Positions 1-8,324 of a stretch of DNA of 12,500 bases are shown one piece after another. Source of the DNA: a bacterium UBP1_UBA4783. GTDB lineage: Bacteria > Krumholzibacteriota > Krumholzibacteriia > Krumholzibacteriales > Krumholzibacteriaceae. The DNA is taken from positions 1-12,500 of the forward strand of contig DHHB01000004.1 in the NCBI GenBank assembly GCA_002403075.1. Reading direction: 5' to 3'. A model generated the notes under the pieces. It was not told where the DNA came from. It saw nothing but the letters and a program-made list of their open reading frames with translations, and made no database searches. The translations under genes were made by a program, and so were the position numbers. The number at the start of each line of letters is the position of its first letter. Within the stretch, counting starts at the first letter, position 1.

Positions 1-204
1 GGAGGGGGATGATGCTCGATCCGGCACCACGGCGGTTCGTGATGACGGGGGCATAGAAGAACTCGCCGATCACGCGCTGCGCGCCTTCGTCGTAGGGAGT
101 CCGCTTGACGATCATACGGAATGGCACGGGGCCAGCCCATCGGGCGAAACGAGATCTCCGTCCACTCGGCGCCGTCCTCCCGGGGGTAGCGCTTCAGTTT
201 TCGG
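1..204 (-). pseudogene. Decayed coding remnant, possibly a DDE transposase C-terminal part
   Basis: Two protein-like stretches lie next to each other in different minus-strand frames. Reading leftwards, the first gives WTEISFRPMGWPRA (about 164-123). One base later (the extra A near 122) a second frame gives FRMIVKRTPYDEG followed by a stretch ending EFFYAPVITN, open to the window edge. Removing one base would join them. The pattern of a tryptophan-rich strand, then a basic (F/Y)RxIVxR strand, then FFYxxxITN resembles the last beta-strands before the final acidic residue of IS1380/IS4-like DDE transposases. This is recollection of a family pattern, not a search result. Near position 25 the first frame again looks protein-like (EPPWCRIEHH), so a second compensating shift is possible. 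No start codon with a ribosome site and no terminal repeat is visible. It could instead be the end of another gene with assembly errors. Confidence 0.35.
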
Positions 205-271
205 GATAGCCCTGAGCGGGAGCGAGGGCCGTGTGAGCGAGCGCCGAGCATCGAAGCGCTCGGGGATGCGG

Positions 272-1534
272 CTATCCGCCGGACCCGCTTTCGACCCTGT
301 GGAGGCTCTCTATCTCGGTCGCGCTCAGGGCCCGGTTGTAGAACCTGACGTCGTCGATGATACCGTTGAAATAGCAGGGATCCGCGGCGTCGTCGAACTT
401 GCCGATCAGCACGTTGCCGTCGGTCTGATTGGCCGCCGGCATGGAAGAGCTCGTGCAGCGGAGCACGCCGTCGTAGTAGCACCGTATCTCGTCTGACATA
501 GTGACCACGACGTGGTAATACCTGTTGAGATTGATGCTCGCGAAACAGGATGTGCTCCAGTTCCCGAGGCTCGTCGCATGGGCGTATTCGAGATAGCAGT
601 AGCTCGCCCCCCCGATCTTGAACAGGCGCACGGTGTAGTTGCCGAGATTGAAGCCGGCCTTGCTGACGGCGCAGTAGTAACCGGGAATGCCGGGCCCGGG
701 AACTGCCGGAAGCGTGGCGATTCGCGTCCAGAAGCTCACCGTGAAATTCGAGAAATCGAAGGCGGATTCATCCGAGAGCTCTATGTAATCGTCCGTTCCA
801 TCGAACTGGAAGGCGGCGCCGGGCGCGTCGAACCGGTCGGCGGCTGGAGAGGCGCCGTAGACCGTTCCATGATGGCCGTTGCCGCTCTCGTCGCCGGCGT
901 TTCCCTCGAAGGGATAGAAGGCGACGAGTCCCGGAATCACCGCATACGCCGCCTCGGCCTCCTCGCTGGGGTCCATCCCTTTCTTGAATGCTCTGGCCCG
1001 CAGTGTCGCGGCGGCGTCGACCGGAATGGTCGTTTGGAATATGAACTCGGTCGCGTTGGTGTCGGGCTCGCTTCCGTCGGTCGTATAGAAGATCCTCGCG
1101 AAAGCGGTCGGGCAGTGGATGATCACGTCCTGCGGCGCGGCGTACACGCCCGAGGCCGGTTCGAAGTAGGGCGCGGCGACGTCCGGCAGGTCCACGGCGT
1201 ATGCGGCCTCCGCGACGGCGCTCGGGTTCATTCCGGCCTTGTATGCCCGGGCCTTGAGGAAAACCGTTCTTTCGATCTCGATCGAATCGCCCGCCGCGCA
1301 GAGAGCGGACGATTCGTCCGGATCGGCTCCATCGACGGTATAGTATACGAACGCATCGGCGGTGGCGCAGGAGATCTTGACGTGCTGTACGCTGAAATAG
1401 GCGCCGCCGGGCGGATCGAACGTCGGGGCCGCCGCGGTCTTCGCGGCGGGGGCGGTCGCGTCGTCTCCGCCGGAGCAGCCGAACGACAGCGGCAGAACGG
1501 CCGCGAGCGCGAGAACGACCAAAGATCTCAACAT
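272..1534 (-). CDS. LamG-domain lipoprotein with two chitobiase-type repeats
   Basis: Predicted exported lipoprotein of 420 residues. The start is ATG 1534, preceded by a strong AGGGGGG ribosome site; the frame is open further upstream to 1618, but that falls at the predicted transcription start. Residues 1-19 are a hydrophobic signal peptide ending LSFG, with Cys20 as the lipid-attachment site; Ser at -3 is less usual for a lipobox. A short Ala/Pro-rich linker follows. Two homologous repeats of about 80 residues (about 36-113 and 120-199) share the pattern PxFxPxxGxY, YYTxDGxxPD and LRARAxKxGMxPS. This is the chitobiase/beta-hexosaminidase C-terminal-like fold found in many cell-surface proteins. 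Residues 202-412 form a LamG/concanavalin-like domain (VAFYPFEGN, FDGTDDYIE, FTVSFWTR, IDDVRFYNRALSATEI). No catalytic domain is visible, so a carbohydrate-binding or adhesive surface role is likely. The ligand cannot be named. Confidence 0.9.
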   Translation of the reverse strand: MLRSLVVLALAAVLPLSFGCSGGDDATAPAAKTAAAPTFDPPGGAYFSVQHVKISCATADAFVYYTVDGADPDESSALCAAGDSIEIERTVFLKARAYKAGMNPSAVAEAAYAVDLPDVAAPYFEPASGVYAAPQDVIIHCPTAFARIFYTTDGSEPDTNATEFIFQTTIPVDAAATLRARAFKKGMDPSEEAEAAYAVIPGLVAFYPFEGNAGDESGNGHHGTVYGASPAADRFDAPGAAFQFDGTDDYIELSDESAFDFSNFTVSFWTRIATLPAVPGPGIPGYYCAVSKAGFNLGNYTVRLFKIGGASYCYLEYAHATSLGNWSTSCFASINLNRYYHVVVTMSDEIRCYYDGVLRCTSSSMPAANQTDGNVLIGKFDDAADPCYFNGIIDDVRFYNRALSATEIESLHRVESGSGG

Positions 1535-1625
1535 GAATCCCCCCTGTCTGGAAATAATTCGCAAGTCACGCTCTCCCAGTGCAGATTCGGAAAGGGCCTT
1601 CGGCCGCGCTGGGTTCAATCCGCTT

Positions 1626-1652
1626 GTAATACGATATCCGGCCGGCTGTCAA
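1626..1652 (-). promoter_or_regulatory. Candidate sigma70 promoter of the LamG lipoprotein gene
   Basis: On the minus strand a perfect -35 hexamer TTGACA (1652-1647) is followed after 15 nt by TATTAC (1631-1626), a 4/6 match to the -10 consensus. The spacer is shorter than the usual 17, which lowers confidence. Transcription would begin near 1619, leaving a leader of about 85 nt before the ATG at 1534. That argues against the longer open frame starting at 1618. Confidence 0.4.
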
Positions 1653-1678
1653 TGATCTTGGATTTCATGTGCGCGCAG

Positions 1679-1710
1679 GAAGCCCCCTCCGGACCGCCGG
1701 AGGGGGCTTC
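1679..1710 (-). terminator. Perfect 14-bp inverted repeat, probable transcription terminator
   Basis: The arms 1679-1692 and 1697-1710 are perfect reverse complements (GAAGCCCCCTCCGG / CCGGAGGGGGCTTC) around a 4-nt loop. The repeat lies about 33 nt beyond the stop codon of the C69 dipeptidase gene and ahead of the LamG gene promoter, exactly where the five-gene transcript should end. No T-run follows on either strand, so it is not a classic intrinsic terminator. It may act with Rho or as a 3'-end stabilising hairpin. Confidence 0.55.
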
Positions 1711-1743
1711 TGGCCTGACGGGAACCGTTGTCCCGGGAGGGGC

Positions 1744-3366
1744 TTACTTCTTGTATTCGGTCTGCTTGAGGCGCTCGCCCGCGTCCTCGACGATTGTGCG
1801 GTACCACGAGTCGGGGTACTTCGGGTGCGTGACGTGGCCGAGCTCGTCCTTGACGTTGCCGTCCATGTATTTCACGAGAAGGTCCTCGCCGAGGGTGCGC
1901 CAGCGCGCGACGGTGTTCTGCGCCGTCGTGCACGAGTACTCGGTGAGGTAGTCGATCGCGAGCCCCGGCGACTGCTTGTAGAGCGCGAGCGCTGCTTCGT
2001 CGATCCGCGGCTGCGCGGCGAGAAACGATCCCTCGAGATCGCGCTGGACGACCTGAATGTCGCGGATCATGTCGACGTAGCGCGAGTAGGCGTAGTTCGC
2101 GACCCAGTTGAAGACCCAGAAACCCGACTTCCACGAGAAGTGGTGAAAATCAGCGGTGCCGACCGCGAACGCCTCGGGCACCCGCGTGATCCCGCAGTAG
2201 ATCGGGTTGTAAACCGTGCTGTACGTGTCGTCGACGCCGAACCAGAAGATACCGCCTATCGGACCCGGGAGCCACGAGCGCATCTGCGAGACGAACGAGA
2301 AGCCGGTCTGCTGGGTCGAGGTGGCCCGCTCGTGCACGTACCCTACGGTATCCACTTTCCACGTCATCGGGCGCCACCGGTAGGGGCAGCTGAACGGCCC
2401 CGCGCCGACGTCCTTCGTCATGTCGAAGTCGGTCCCCTCGAAGTGGTCGCGCATGAACTCCATGACGTCGTGGACGGAGAGCTTGCGGTCGGGCTTTATA
2501 TAGAGCGGCATCGGCTCCGCGCCGGGGACCGCTTTGACGTAATCCATCGAGAGCTTGAGCGAGGGCGCCGCGCGGTTGAACATCGCGTAGACGCGAGACT
2601 CGCAGAAGCGGAGCGCGCCGAAATCGAGCGGGGCGTAGGCGTCCGCGAAATCGAACTCGGCGTCGGTCCCCTTGAAGTATCCCTTTTCGCGGGCGACCGT
2701 GATGACGTCCGGGGCGTAGAGGCAGTTCGCCGGATCCTTGAGCGGAAACCGCCGGATGCGCGCCTGATTGGCGTGCGCCGAGATGTAGCCGTCGGGGATC
2801 CGCCGCGCCACCCACACGGCGCCCGTGTTCCCCGGTCCCTTCCCGATCATGTCCATGAACCAGACCTCGTTGGGATCGGCGATCGAGAACGACTCGCCGC
2901 TGCTGTAGTAGCCGTGCGCGGCGACGAGGTCCCCCATGACCGTGATCGCCTCGCGCGCCGTCTTGGCCCGCTGGAGCGCGAGGAACATGAGGCTTCCGTA
3001 GTCGACGACGCCCGTGCTGTCGCGAAGCTCCTCGCGCCCGCCCCACGTCGTCTCGCCGATCGAGACCTGATGCTCGTTCATGAGCCCGACGACCGCGTAG
3101 GTGCGGGGGACGTGCGGTATCCGCCCGAGGTACTTGCCCGTGTCCCACTCGTAGATGTCGAGCATCGAGCCCGGCGCGAAGGTCCTCGCCGGCCAGTGGT
3201 AGAGCTCGCCGTAGAGCTCGTGGGAGTCGGCCGAGTAGCTGATCATGGTCGAGCCGTCGGCCGAGGCGCCCTTCGTGACGAGATAGTTCGTGCAGGCCCG
3301 CGCGGCGTCCGCCGCGAAGAGCCCCGCCATCGAGACGACCAGAGCGATCCGGATAATGCGCGTCAT
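1744..3366 (-). CDS. Secreted C69-family dipeptidase (PepD-like, Ntn-hydrolase)
   Basis: Predicted exported peptidase of 540 residues in family C69 (formerly U34), which cleaves dipeptides using an N-terminal cysteine as nucleophile. The start at ATG 3366 has AGGAGG 11 nt upstream; the frame stays open to 3885, but that extension is Arg-rich and overlaps the flippase gene. Residues 1-24 form a signal peptide ending AARA, so cleavage would expose Cys25 as residue 1. The sequence there, CTNYLVTKGASADGSTM, is the family signature. Other family-like segments are RFCESRVYAMFNRAAPS and the ITRVPEAFAVG stretch near the C-terminus. It likely acts in the periplasm or outside the cell on small peptides for nutrition or turnover. 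It is the last gene of the glnA-led cluster, 26 nt behind the flippase gene. Exact substrate specificity is unknown. Confidence 0.9.
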   Translation of the reverse strand: MTRIIRIALVVSMAGLFAADAARACTNYLVTKGASADGSTMISYSADSHELYGELYHWPARTFAPGSMLDIYEWDTGKYLGRIPHVPRTYAVVGLMNEHQVSIGETTWGGREELRDSTGVVDYGSLMFLALQRAKTAREAITVMGDLVAAHGYYSSGESFSIADPNEVWFMDMIGKGPGNTGAVWVARRIPDGYISAHANQARIRRFPLKDPANCLYAPDVITVAREKGYFKGTDAEFDFADAYAPLDFGALRFCESRVYAMFNRAAPSLKLSMDYVKAVPGAEPMPLYIKPDRKLSVHDVMEFMRDHFEGTDFDMTKDVGAGPFSCPYRWRPMTWKVDTVGYVHERATSTQQTGFSFVSQMRSWLPGPIGGIFWFGVDDTYSTVYNPIYCGITRVPEAFAVGTADFHHFSWKSGFWVFNWVANYAYSRYVDMIRDIQVVQRDLEGSFLAAQPRIDEAALALYKQSPGLAIDYLTEYSCTTAQNTVARWRTLGEDLLVKYMDGNVKDELGHVTHPKYPDSWYRTIVEDAGERLKQTEYKK

Positions 3367-3392
3367 GAGCTGCGGTACCTCCTGGGGTTGAG

Positions 3393-4985
3393 TTAACGGT
3401 TCCGTTTCGGATGGAATACGACGTACATGCGCTCCGCGGCCCCGAGCGCGGCGATCGCGAGACGCACGTGCGGCACGCCCGCGCGGGGGGCGAGCATCCC
3501 GCGGATCTTGTCGAAATCGTCCTCCCGGACGAGCCCCGTCGCGAGCGCCGCGACGGCGTAGAGCGCCGTGCCGCCCGCCGAGACGAGCGCGATCCTGAGC
3601 GCCGCGTGCCAGTCGGCGGAGAGCCGCCCGAGGAGAACGTAGACGAGGGAGAGGAGGAGCGGGTGGAGCCACGCGGCGAGCTCGATGCGGCTTCCCGCGA
3701 CCCGCTTCATCATGACGAGGAGCGCGGCCGCGAGCGCGACGAAGGTCGCGAGCACGGCGACGGCGGCGCCCGCGATGCCGTAGCGCGGAATGAGGATCGC
3801 GTTCAGCGCGACGTTGAACACGGCGGCGCCGAGATAGGCCGCGGCCGAGAGCCCGCCCCGCTCGTGGGCGACGAGCGCCGCCCACCCGACGCGGCAGAAG
3901 AGGTCGATGAACGCGATCGGGATCACGATCCGCACGATCGCGATCGAGGGATCGAATCGGGGCACGAGGATCCCGAAGAAGTCCCGCACGAGCACGAAGA
4001 TGACGGCGGCGGTCGGCATGAGCACGATGAATCCGAACCGCGACGCGTTCCGGACGAGCTTGCCGAAGATCGACCGGTCCGGATCCTCCCTCGCGGCCGT
4101 CAGCGACGGCACGAGGGCGAAGCCGAGCGTCGAGGCGACGATGCCGATCACCGTGATGACCTGCGCCCCCATCGAGTAGTAACCGAGCTGCTCCGAGGGC
4201 AGGTAGAACTTGATCATGATGCGGTCGACCGAGTTGATGAGGTTCCAGCCGAGCCCCGCGATGAAGAAGAGGAATCCGAACCGCGTCGTTTCCTTGATGC
4301 CGCGCCAGAGCGGGCCGACCGCCTTTCCGAAGCCGGAAAGCACGCGCCGGTGGAAGAAGTGCGTATAGAGCGCCGCCCCCGCGATCTCAGCCACGAGGAT
4401 GCTCCCGACGATGAGCGTGACGTTCCGCTGCCAGAGGACCGCGGCGACCGGCAGGAAGGTGTTGAGGAGGCCGTGGACGAAGGTGATCCCCGCTCCGAGC
4501 TTCCCCCGCTGCACAGAGAAATAAACCGACGCGAAAAAGGTGTTGAGCGCGAGGAAGGGGATCGCGAGGGCGCTGAGCCGCAGCGGATTCAGCGCCGCGC
4601 TCTCGTGCGCGACGTGCTCGGCGATCCACGGCGAAAGGAAGAGCATGAGCGTCGCCCACAGGGCGCTCAGCATGATCGTGCAGAAGGCCGTCGAGCGGTA
4701 GATCATCCTCGTGAGGTCGGGGCGCCCCTCCTGCAGGTATCCCGGCATGAGCTTCAGCACGGAGGTGTTGAAGCCGATGTTCGAGAGCATGGCGCCGATG
4801 AGCAGGTAGGGGTTCGGGATGTTGAGTATGCCGTAGAGCGTCGGGCCGAGAAGGCGCCCGAGGAGGATCCCCTTGATCGGTTTCAGCACGAGGATCGCGA
4901 TGCGCGAGGCCGAATAGAAAAAGCTGTCGGATATGACCTTGCCGGTCGAGAGATCGATGGCGCGCGTTGTGCGTGGGGCGGACAT
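3393..4985 (-). CDS. Oligosaccharide/lipid flippase of the MOP superfamily (Wzx-like)
   Basis: Integral membrane protein of 530 residues, rich in hydrophobic segments from about residue 20 to 480, consistent with 12-14 helices. The N-terminal SDSFFYSASRIAILVL and ILLGRLLGPTLYGILN pattern, plus DRIMIKFYL (254-262) followed by LGYYS (267-271), are typical of polysaccharide-biosynthesis flippases related to Wzx and MurJ. Such proteins move lipid-linked sugars across the inner membrane. The basic C-terminal tail (about 485-530) is probably cytoplasmic. Its ATG overlaps the gatD stop codon by one base (TAATG) and no clear Shine-Dalgarno site precedes it, so translation probably depends on reinitiation after gatD. 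No glycosyltransferase or polymerase gene lies nearby, so the cargo (O-antigen, exopolysaccharide or other) cannot be stated. Confidence 0.85.
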   Translation of the reverse strand: MSAPRTTRAIDLSTGKVISDSFFYSASRIAILVLKPIKGILLGRLLGPTLYGILNIPNPYLLIGAMLSNIGFNTSVLKLMPGYLQEGRPDLTRMIYRSTAFCTIMLSALWATLMLFLSPWIAEHVAHESAALNPLRLSALAIPFLALNTFFASVYFSVQRGKLGAGITFVHGLLNTFLPVAAVLWQRNVTLIVGSILVAEIAGAALYTHFFHRRVLSGFGKAVGPLWRGIKETTRFGFLFFIAGLGWNLINSVDRIMIKFYLPSEQLGYYSMGAQVITVIGIVASTLGFALVPSLTAAREDPDRSIFGKLVRNASRFGFIVLMPTAAVIFVLVRDFFGILVPRFDPSIAIVRIVIPIAFIDLFCRVGWAALVAHERGGLSAAAYLGAAVFNVALNAILIPRYGIAGAAVAVLATFVALAAALLVMMKRVAGSRIELAAWLHPLLLSLVYVLLGRLSADWHAALRIALVSAGGTALYAVAALATGLVREDDFDKIRGMLAPRAGVPHVRLAIAALGAAERMYVVFHPKRNR

Positions 4986-6382
4986 TATTTCTTGAATTTA
5001 CCTATGAATTCGTCGACCTCGGGAATGCCGCCCTGATAGATGAGATATCCGTTGTGCGGCTCGCGCTCGGTGATCTCTCCGGCGATCGGCGTGAGCATGA
5101 TCCGCTTCACTTCCTCGCGGTCGTCCGATTGCCCGAGCGCCCAGCAGAGCTTCATGTACCCGACCTCGGGGAGCAGGTTGGCGCCGGGGATGACGCCGAG
5201 GTCCATCATGTCGCGCCCGGTGTCGTACACGTACATCTGCACGTAGCCCCAGAGCGTCTGCACGGTCATGTAGACGTGGATGCCCTTGTCGAAGGCGCGC
5301 TTGAGGCTCGGGTAGAGCGGCTTGTTGACGTGGCCGAGCCCCGTGCCGGCGATGATGATCCCCTTGTAGCCGTTGTCGATGAGGGAGTCGATGATGTCGG
5401 GCTTCATGTTCGGATAGTAATAGACGATCGAAACCCGGTCGTCGAAGGCCGTGTTGATCGTGACGTTTCTGTCGGCGCGGCGCCGCTTGTAATCGTTGCG
5501 CAGGTGGACGAACCGCTCGCGGTCGACGATGGCGAGCGGGATGTCGCCGATCGTGCGAAAGGTCGAACGGTAGGAGGAATGCATCTTCCGTACGCGCGTG
5601 CCGCGGTGGAGCAGCCCGTAGCTGTCGCTCGTCGGGCCGAACATGCAGACCATGACCTCGGCGATGTCGCCGTGGGCTGCGGTCCGGGTGGCGTTGATGA
5701 GATTAATGGCCGCGTCGCTTGAGGGGCGGTCGCTCGAGCGCTGCGATCCGACCATGACGATCGGAACGGGCGGGTTCTGCACCATGAACGAGAGGATCGC
5801 CGCCGTGTGGTGCATCGTGTCGGTGCCGTGCCCGATGATGATCCCGCTCGCGCCGCGCTCGATCTCGCGCCCGATGGCCTCGGCCGTGCCGATCCACTGC
5901 TCGGGGCCCATGTTCTCGCTGAAGACCCCGTAGAGCTTCTCCGTCTCGATGTTGCAGATGTCGGCGAGCTCGGGCACCGAGCCGTAGAGCTCGCCCGGCG
6001 AGAAGGCCGGGATCACGGCGCCCGTGCGGTAGTCGAGTCGCGAGGCGATCGTGCCGCCGGTGCCGAGGAGCTTGACGAGAGGCTTCGCCGGGTCGTAGGG
6101 GAAGGCCTTCTCCGGTATCTTGTAGTGCGCCTCCTTGCGGCCGATCTCCTTCATCGCGGTGATCGTGGCGACGGCGAGGCCCACGTTGTAGCCGTTCCGC
6201 AGCTTGAGGACGACGTGCTTGTCGTCGGCGGTCTCGGAGCGGGGGAGGATGATGCCGGTGAAGGCGCCGCGCGTCGAGTCGACCTCGACGTCGCTCCAGA
6301 CGCCCACCTGGAAGCGTCTGAGACATTCGAGCGCGTTCCCCCGGTACCCTTTGTGCAGGTCCTGCGGTATGATCTCGGCCAT
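4985..6382 (-). CDS. gatD: Glu-tRNA(Gln) amidotransferase subunit D (archaeal GatDE type)
   Basis: The 465-residue asparaginase-like subunit of the GatDE complex. It releases ammonia from glutamine (or asparagine) for transamidation of Glu-tRNA(Gln) in the cytoplasm. Residues 1-85 form the small N-terminal domain that distinguishes GatD from plain L-asparaginases (VDSTRGAFTGIILPR, VVLKLRNGYNVGLA). The L-asparaginase domain follows. The expected catalytic set is present: Thr111 in GTGGTIAS, Thr187-Asp188 in HGTDTM, and Lys266 in RVRKMHSS. Length is close to or slightly longer than archaeal GatD. The start ATG at 6382 sits 6 nt after gatE, and the gatE stop TGA is part of the GAGGA ribosome site, so the two subunits are likely made in a fixed ratio. 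Finding GatD rather than GatA/GatC in a bacterial setting is unusual. Base composition looks like that of the neighbours, so any transfer is not recent. A plain asparaginase is unlikely given the N-terminal domain and gatE next door. Confidence 0.95.
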   Translation of the reverse strand: MAEIIPQDLHKGYRGNALECLRRFQVGVWSDVEVDSTRGAFTGIILPRSETADDKHVVLKLRNGYNVGLAVATITAMKEIGRKEAHYKIPEKAFPYDPAKPLVKLLGTGGTIASRLDYRTGAVIPAFSPGELYGSVPELADICNIETEKLYGVFSENMGPEQWIGTAEAIGREIERGASGIIIGHGTDTMHHTAAILSFMVQNPPVPIVMVGSQRSSDRPSSDAAINLINATRTAAHGDIAEVMVCMFGPTSDSYGLLHRGTRVRKMHSSYRSTFRTIGDIPLAIVDRERFVHLRNDYKRRRADRNVTINTAFDDRVSIVYYYPNMKPDIIDSLIDNGYKGIIIAGTGLGHVNKPLYPSLKRAFDKGIHVYMTVQTLWGYVQMYVYDTGRDMMDLGVIPGANLLPEVGYMKLCWALGQSDDREEVKRIMLTPIAGEITEREPHNGYLIYQGGIPEVDEFIGKFKK

Positions 6383-6388
6383 CGTTCC

Positions 6389-8302
6389 TCACCCGGCGAA
6401 CGCGGATACGATCTCCGCGATCGCTTTTCCGGGGAGCGCTCCCCGGAACTTCTCCATGACGAGCCCCATGACGTGTCGCTCGAGCTTCTCTCTTTCGATT
6501 TCGGGCCGCTGGACCTTCTCGAGGAAGACCGCTATGTCCTTCTTCGCGCGCGCGGGCTGCTTGATATCGAGCGCCGCGATCGCCGCCGCGGGTTCGAGCC
6601 CCTCGGCGCCGCACGTCTTCTCGACGAGCGGAAGGAGCGTTTCGGCCGGGGCCTTCGCCGCCGACGCCGCCGCGACCGTCGCGGCGAACCGCTCGTCGTC
6701 GAAGAGCGGAAGCGCGCCCCGGCGGCGCAGGTGTCTCACGCGCCCGAGGATGAGCCCCGCGAGCGCGCGCGGCGGGTACGCCTTCGCGCCCGCGAGCCGG
6801 TCGAAGAGAAAGCGCTCCGGCGCCCGGCTCATGAGGCCGGCCGTCTCGCGCGAGAGGCCGAGCCCCTCGTAACGCGCGGCGCGGTCCCACGGACGCTCGG
6901 CCATCGTCGCCCTGATCCGCTCGATCCGCTCCTCGGTGATTGCGAGCGGCGGAAGATCGGTATCGGGATACATCCGGTCGGGGCCGGGGAGTATCCGCTC
7001 GAATCCGTTCGTCCCGTCGGGGAGCGCCTGGCGCGTTTCGTTCGGGACGCCCTCGAGCGCTTCCCGCGCGCGCAGCGCGATCTCTCCGGCGCCCGTCTCG
7101 ACGTCGCGGCGGTCGCCCCAGACGAGCACGACCGTGTCCTTGTCGCCGGCCCGCGTCGCCTTCTTGATCCTCGTCCACTCGGTGCTCGAGAGCGTCTCGC
7201 CCTCCTGATCGGAGTGGGCGATGTTCGGGAGCCGCGTGAGGCAGGCGATGACGCGCACCCGGTCGGAGATCTCCTTGGCGAACGTTGTCTCGGGCTGCGT
7301 GCGCCACGAGAGGATGCCGCGGAAGCCGCGGAGCACGACGGCGCGCGCCTCGAGCCCGTCGCGCAGCGCCTTGGCGAGCGGGTAGTACTGCGTCCCGGCG
7401 ACGAGCTCCGTCACGTTCGAGACGTCCGCGCGGAACGACGCCGCCGCGATCCCGCGCCGTTCGAGCTCGGCCTTGATCTCGAGAAGCGCCGCCTGGCGGA
7501 ACGCCTCGTTGTGGACGAGGAGCGGAATGGCCCGTATCCGGGAGACGCCCTTTATCTCGACGCGTCGGCCGCCCTCGATCGACACGTTCACGTCCTGCCG
7601 TCCGGCGCCGATGCCGGTGTGCATCTTGCCCGTCGAACGCGCGAGCCAGCGGAGGATCTGCGCCACCTCGGCGACCTCCTGCGGCGTGCGCATGTCGGGA
7701 TAGGTGACGCTCTCGATGAGGGCGAAGCCGAGACGGTCGGTGCGGTAGGTCCGCAGGTGGCCCGCGTCGGAGACCTCCCGGCAGGCGTCCTCCTCGAGGC
7801 CGAGCTGCCGGATGCCGATGCGGCGTCCCTGGTACGGGATCGACCCGTCGACGCCGAGGATCGTCGTCCGCTGAAAACCCGTGGGGATCGAGCCGTCGAG
7901 GTACTGCTTGCGCGCGATGTGCACCTCGCTCACGAGGTTGCAGCCGAGGAGCATCGTCACCTCGAGGGCGATGTCGAGCGCATCCTGATTGAGCTCGAAG
8001 GGTGGCGTGTCGTCCATCTCGTAGGTGCAGACCGTTTCGTTGCGGATCTGGTAGATGATCTCTTTCTTCGTCTTGAACTCCATGAGCGCCGTGCCGTCGT
8101 ACTCGCCGAGCTCGGAGAGGGTCGGCCGCATGTGGCGCAGTATCTCGGCGTCGTACTCCTCGACGTAGGGGCGGACGACGGGGCAGCGGCAGAAGAGCTT
8201 CTTGCGCGTCGCGAGCTGCTGGTGGATCTCGAGACCCGACTTCATTCCGAGGCGCGCGTAGTCGTCGGGCGTCGTTTCGGAGAGCTTCGGTATCTGCGCC
8301 AC
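6389..8302 (-). CDS. gatE: Glu-tRNA(Gln) amidotransferase subunit E (archaeal GatDE type)
   Basis: The 637-residue tRNA-binding and transamidase subunit. It phosphorylates the gamma-carboxyl of Glu on tRNA(Gln) and amidates it with ammonia from GatD. The cradle domain covers about 15-285 and shows GLEIHQQL (23-30), MRPTLSELGEYDG (58-70), ARKQYLDGSIPTGFQRT (130-146), GRQDVNVSIEGGRRVEIKGV (234-253). Residues about 286-410 are an AspRS-like insertion, which is found in GatE and not in ordinary GatB. The cradle resumes with FERILPGPDRMYPDTDLPP (434-452). The C-terminal helical and YqeY-like tail (about 455-637) ends VMEKFRGALPGKAIAEIV. The start is GTG 8302 with a GGAAAGG site 8 nt upstream; the gene begins 22 nt after glnA. 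Archaeal GatE is of similar length, so nothing appears lost. GatB is excluded by the insertion and by the gatD partner. Confidence 0.95.
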   Translation of the reverse strand: MAQIPKLSETTPDDYARLGMKSGLEIHQQLATRKKLFCRCPVVRPYVEEYDAEILRHMRPTLSELGEYDGTALMEFKTKKEIIYQIRNETVCTYEMDDTPPFELNQDALDIALEVTMLLGCNLVSEVHIARKQYLDGSIPTGFQRTTILGVDGSIPYQGRRIGIRQLGLEEDACREVSDAGHLRTYRTDRLGFALIESVTYPDMRTPQEVAEVAQILRWLARSTGKMHTGIGAGRQDVNVSIEGGRRVEIKGVSRIRAIPLLVHNEAFRQAALLEIKAELERRGIAAASFRADVSNVTELVAGTQYYPLAKALRDGLEARAVVLRGFRGILSWRTQPETTFAKEISDRVRVIACLTRLPNIAHSDQEGETLSSTEWTRIKKATRAGDKDTVVLVWGDRRDVETGAGEIALRAREALEGVPNETRQALPDGTNGFERILPGPDRMYPDTDLPPLAITEERIERIRATMAERPWDRAARYEGLGLSRETAGLMSRAPERFLFDRLAGAKAYPPRALAGLILGRVRHLRRRGALPLFDDERFAATVAAASAAKAPAETLLPLVEKTCGAEGLEPAAAIAALDIKQPARAKKDIAVFLEKVQRPEIEREKLERHVMGLVMEKFRGALPGKAIAEIVSAFAG

Positions 8303-8324
8303 GTCGATTGCCTTTCCGGCGGTC

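Noticed and set aside
1669..3396. 575-codon plus-strand frame opposite the C69 dipeptidase
   Set aside because: Same charged, repetitive composition and no ribosome site; the dipeptidase on the other strand has clear motifs.
3367..3885. N-terminal extension of the C69 dipeptidase frame
   Set aside because: It overlaps the flippase gene and is Arg-rich. The ATG at 3366 has AGGAGG and begins a proper signal peptide.
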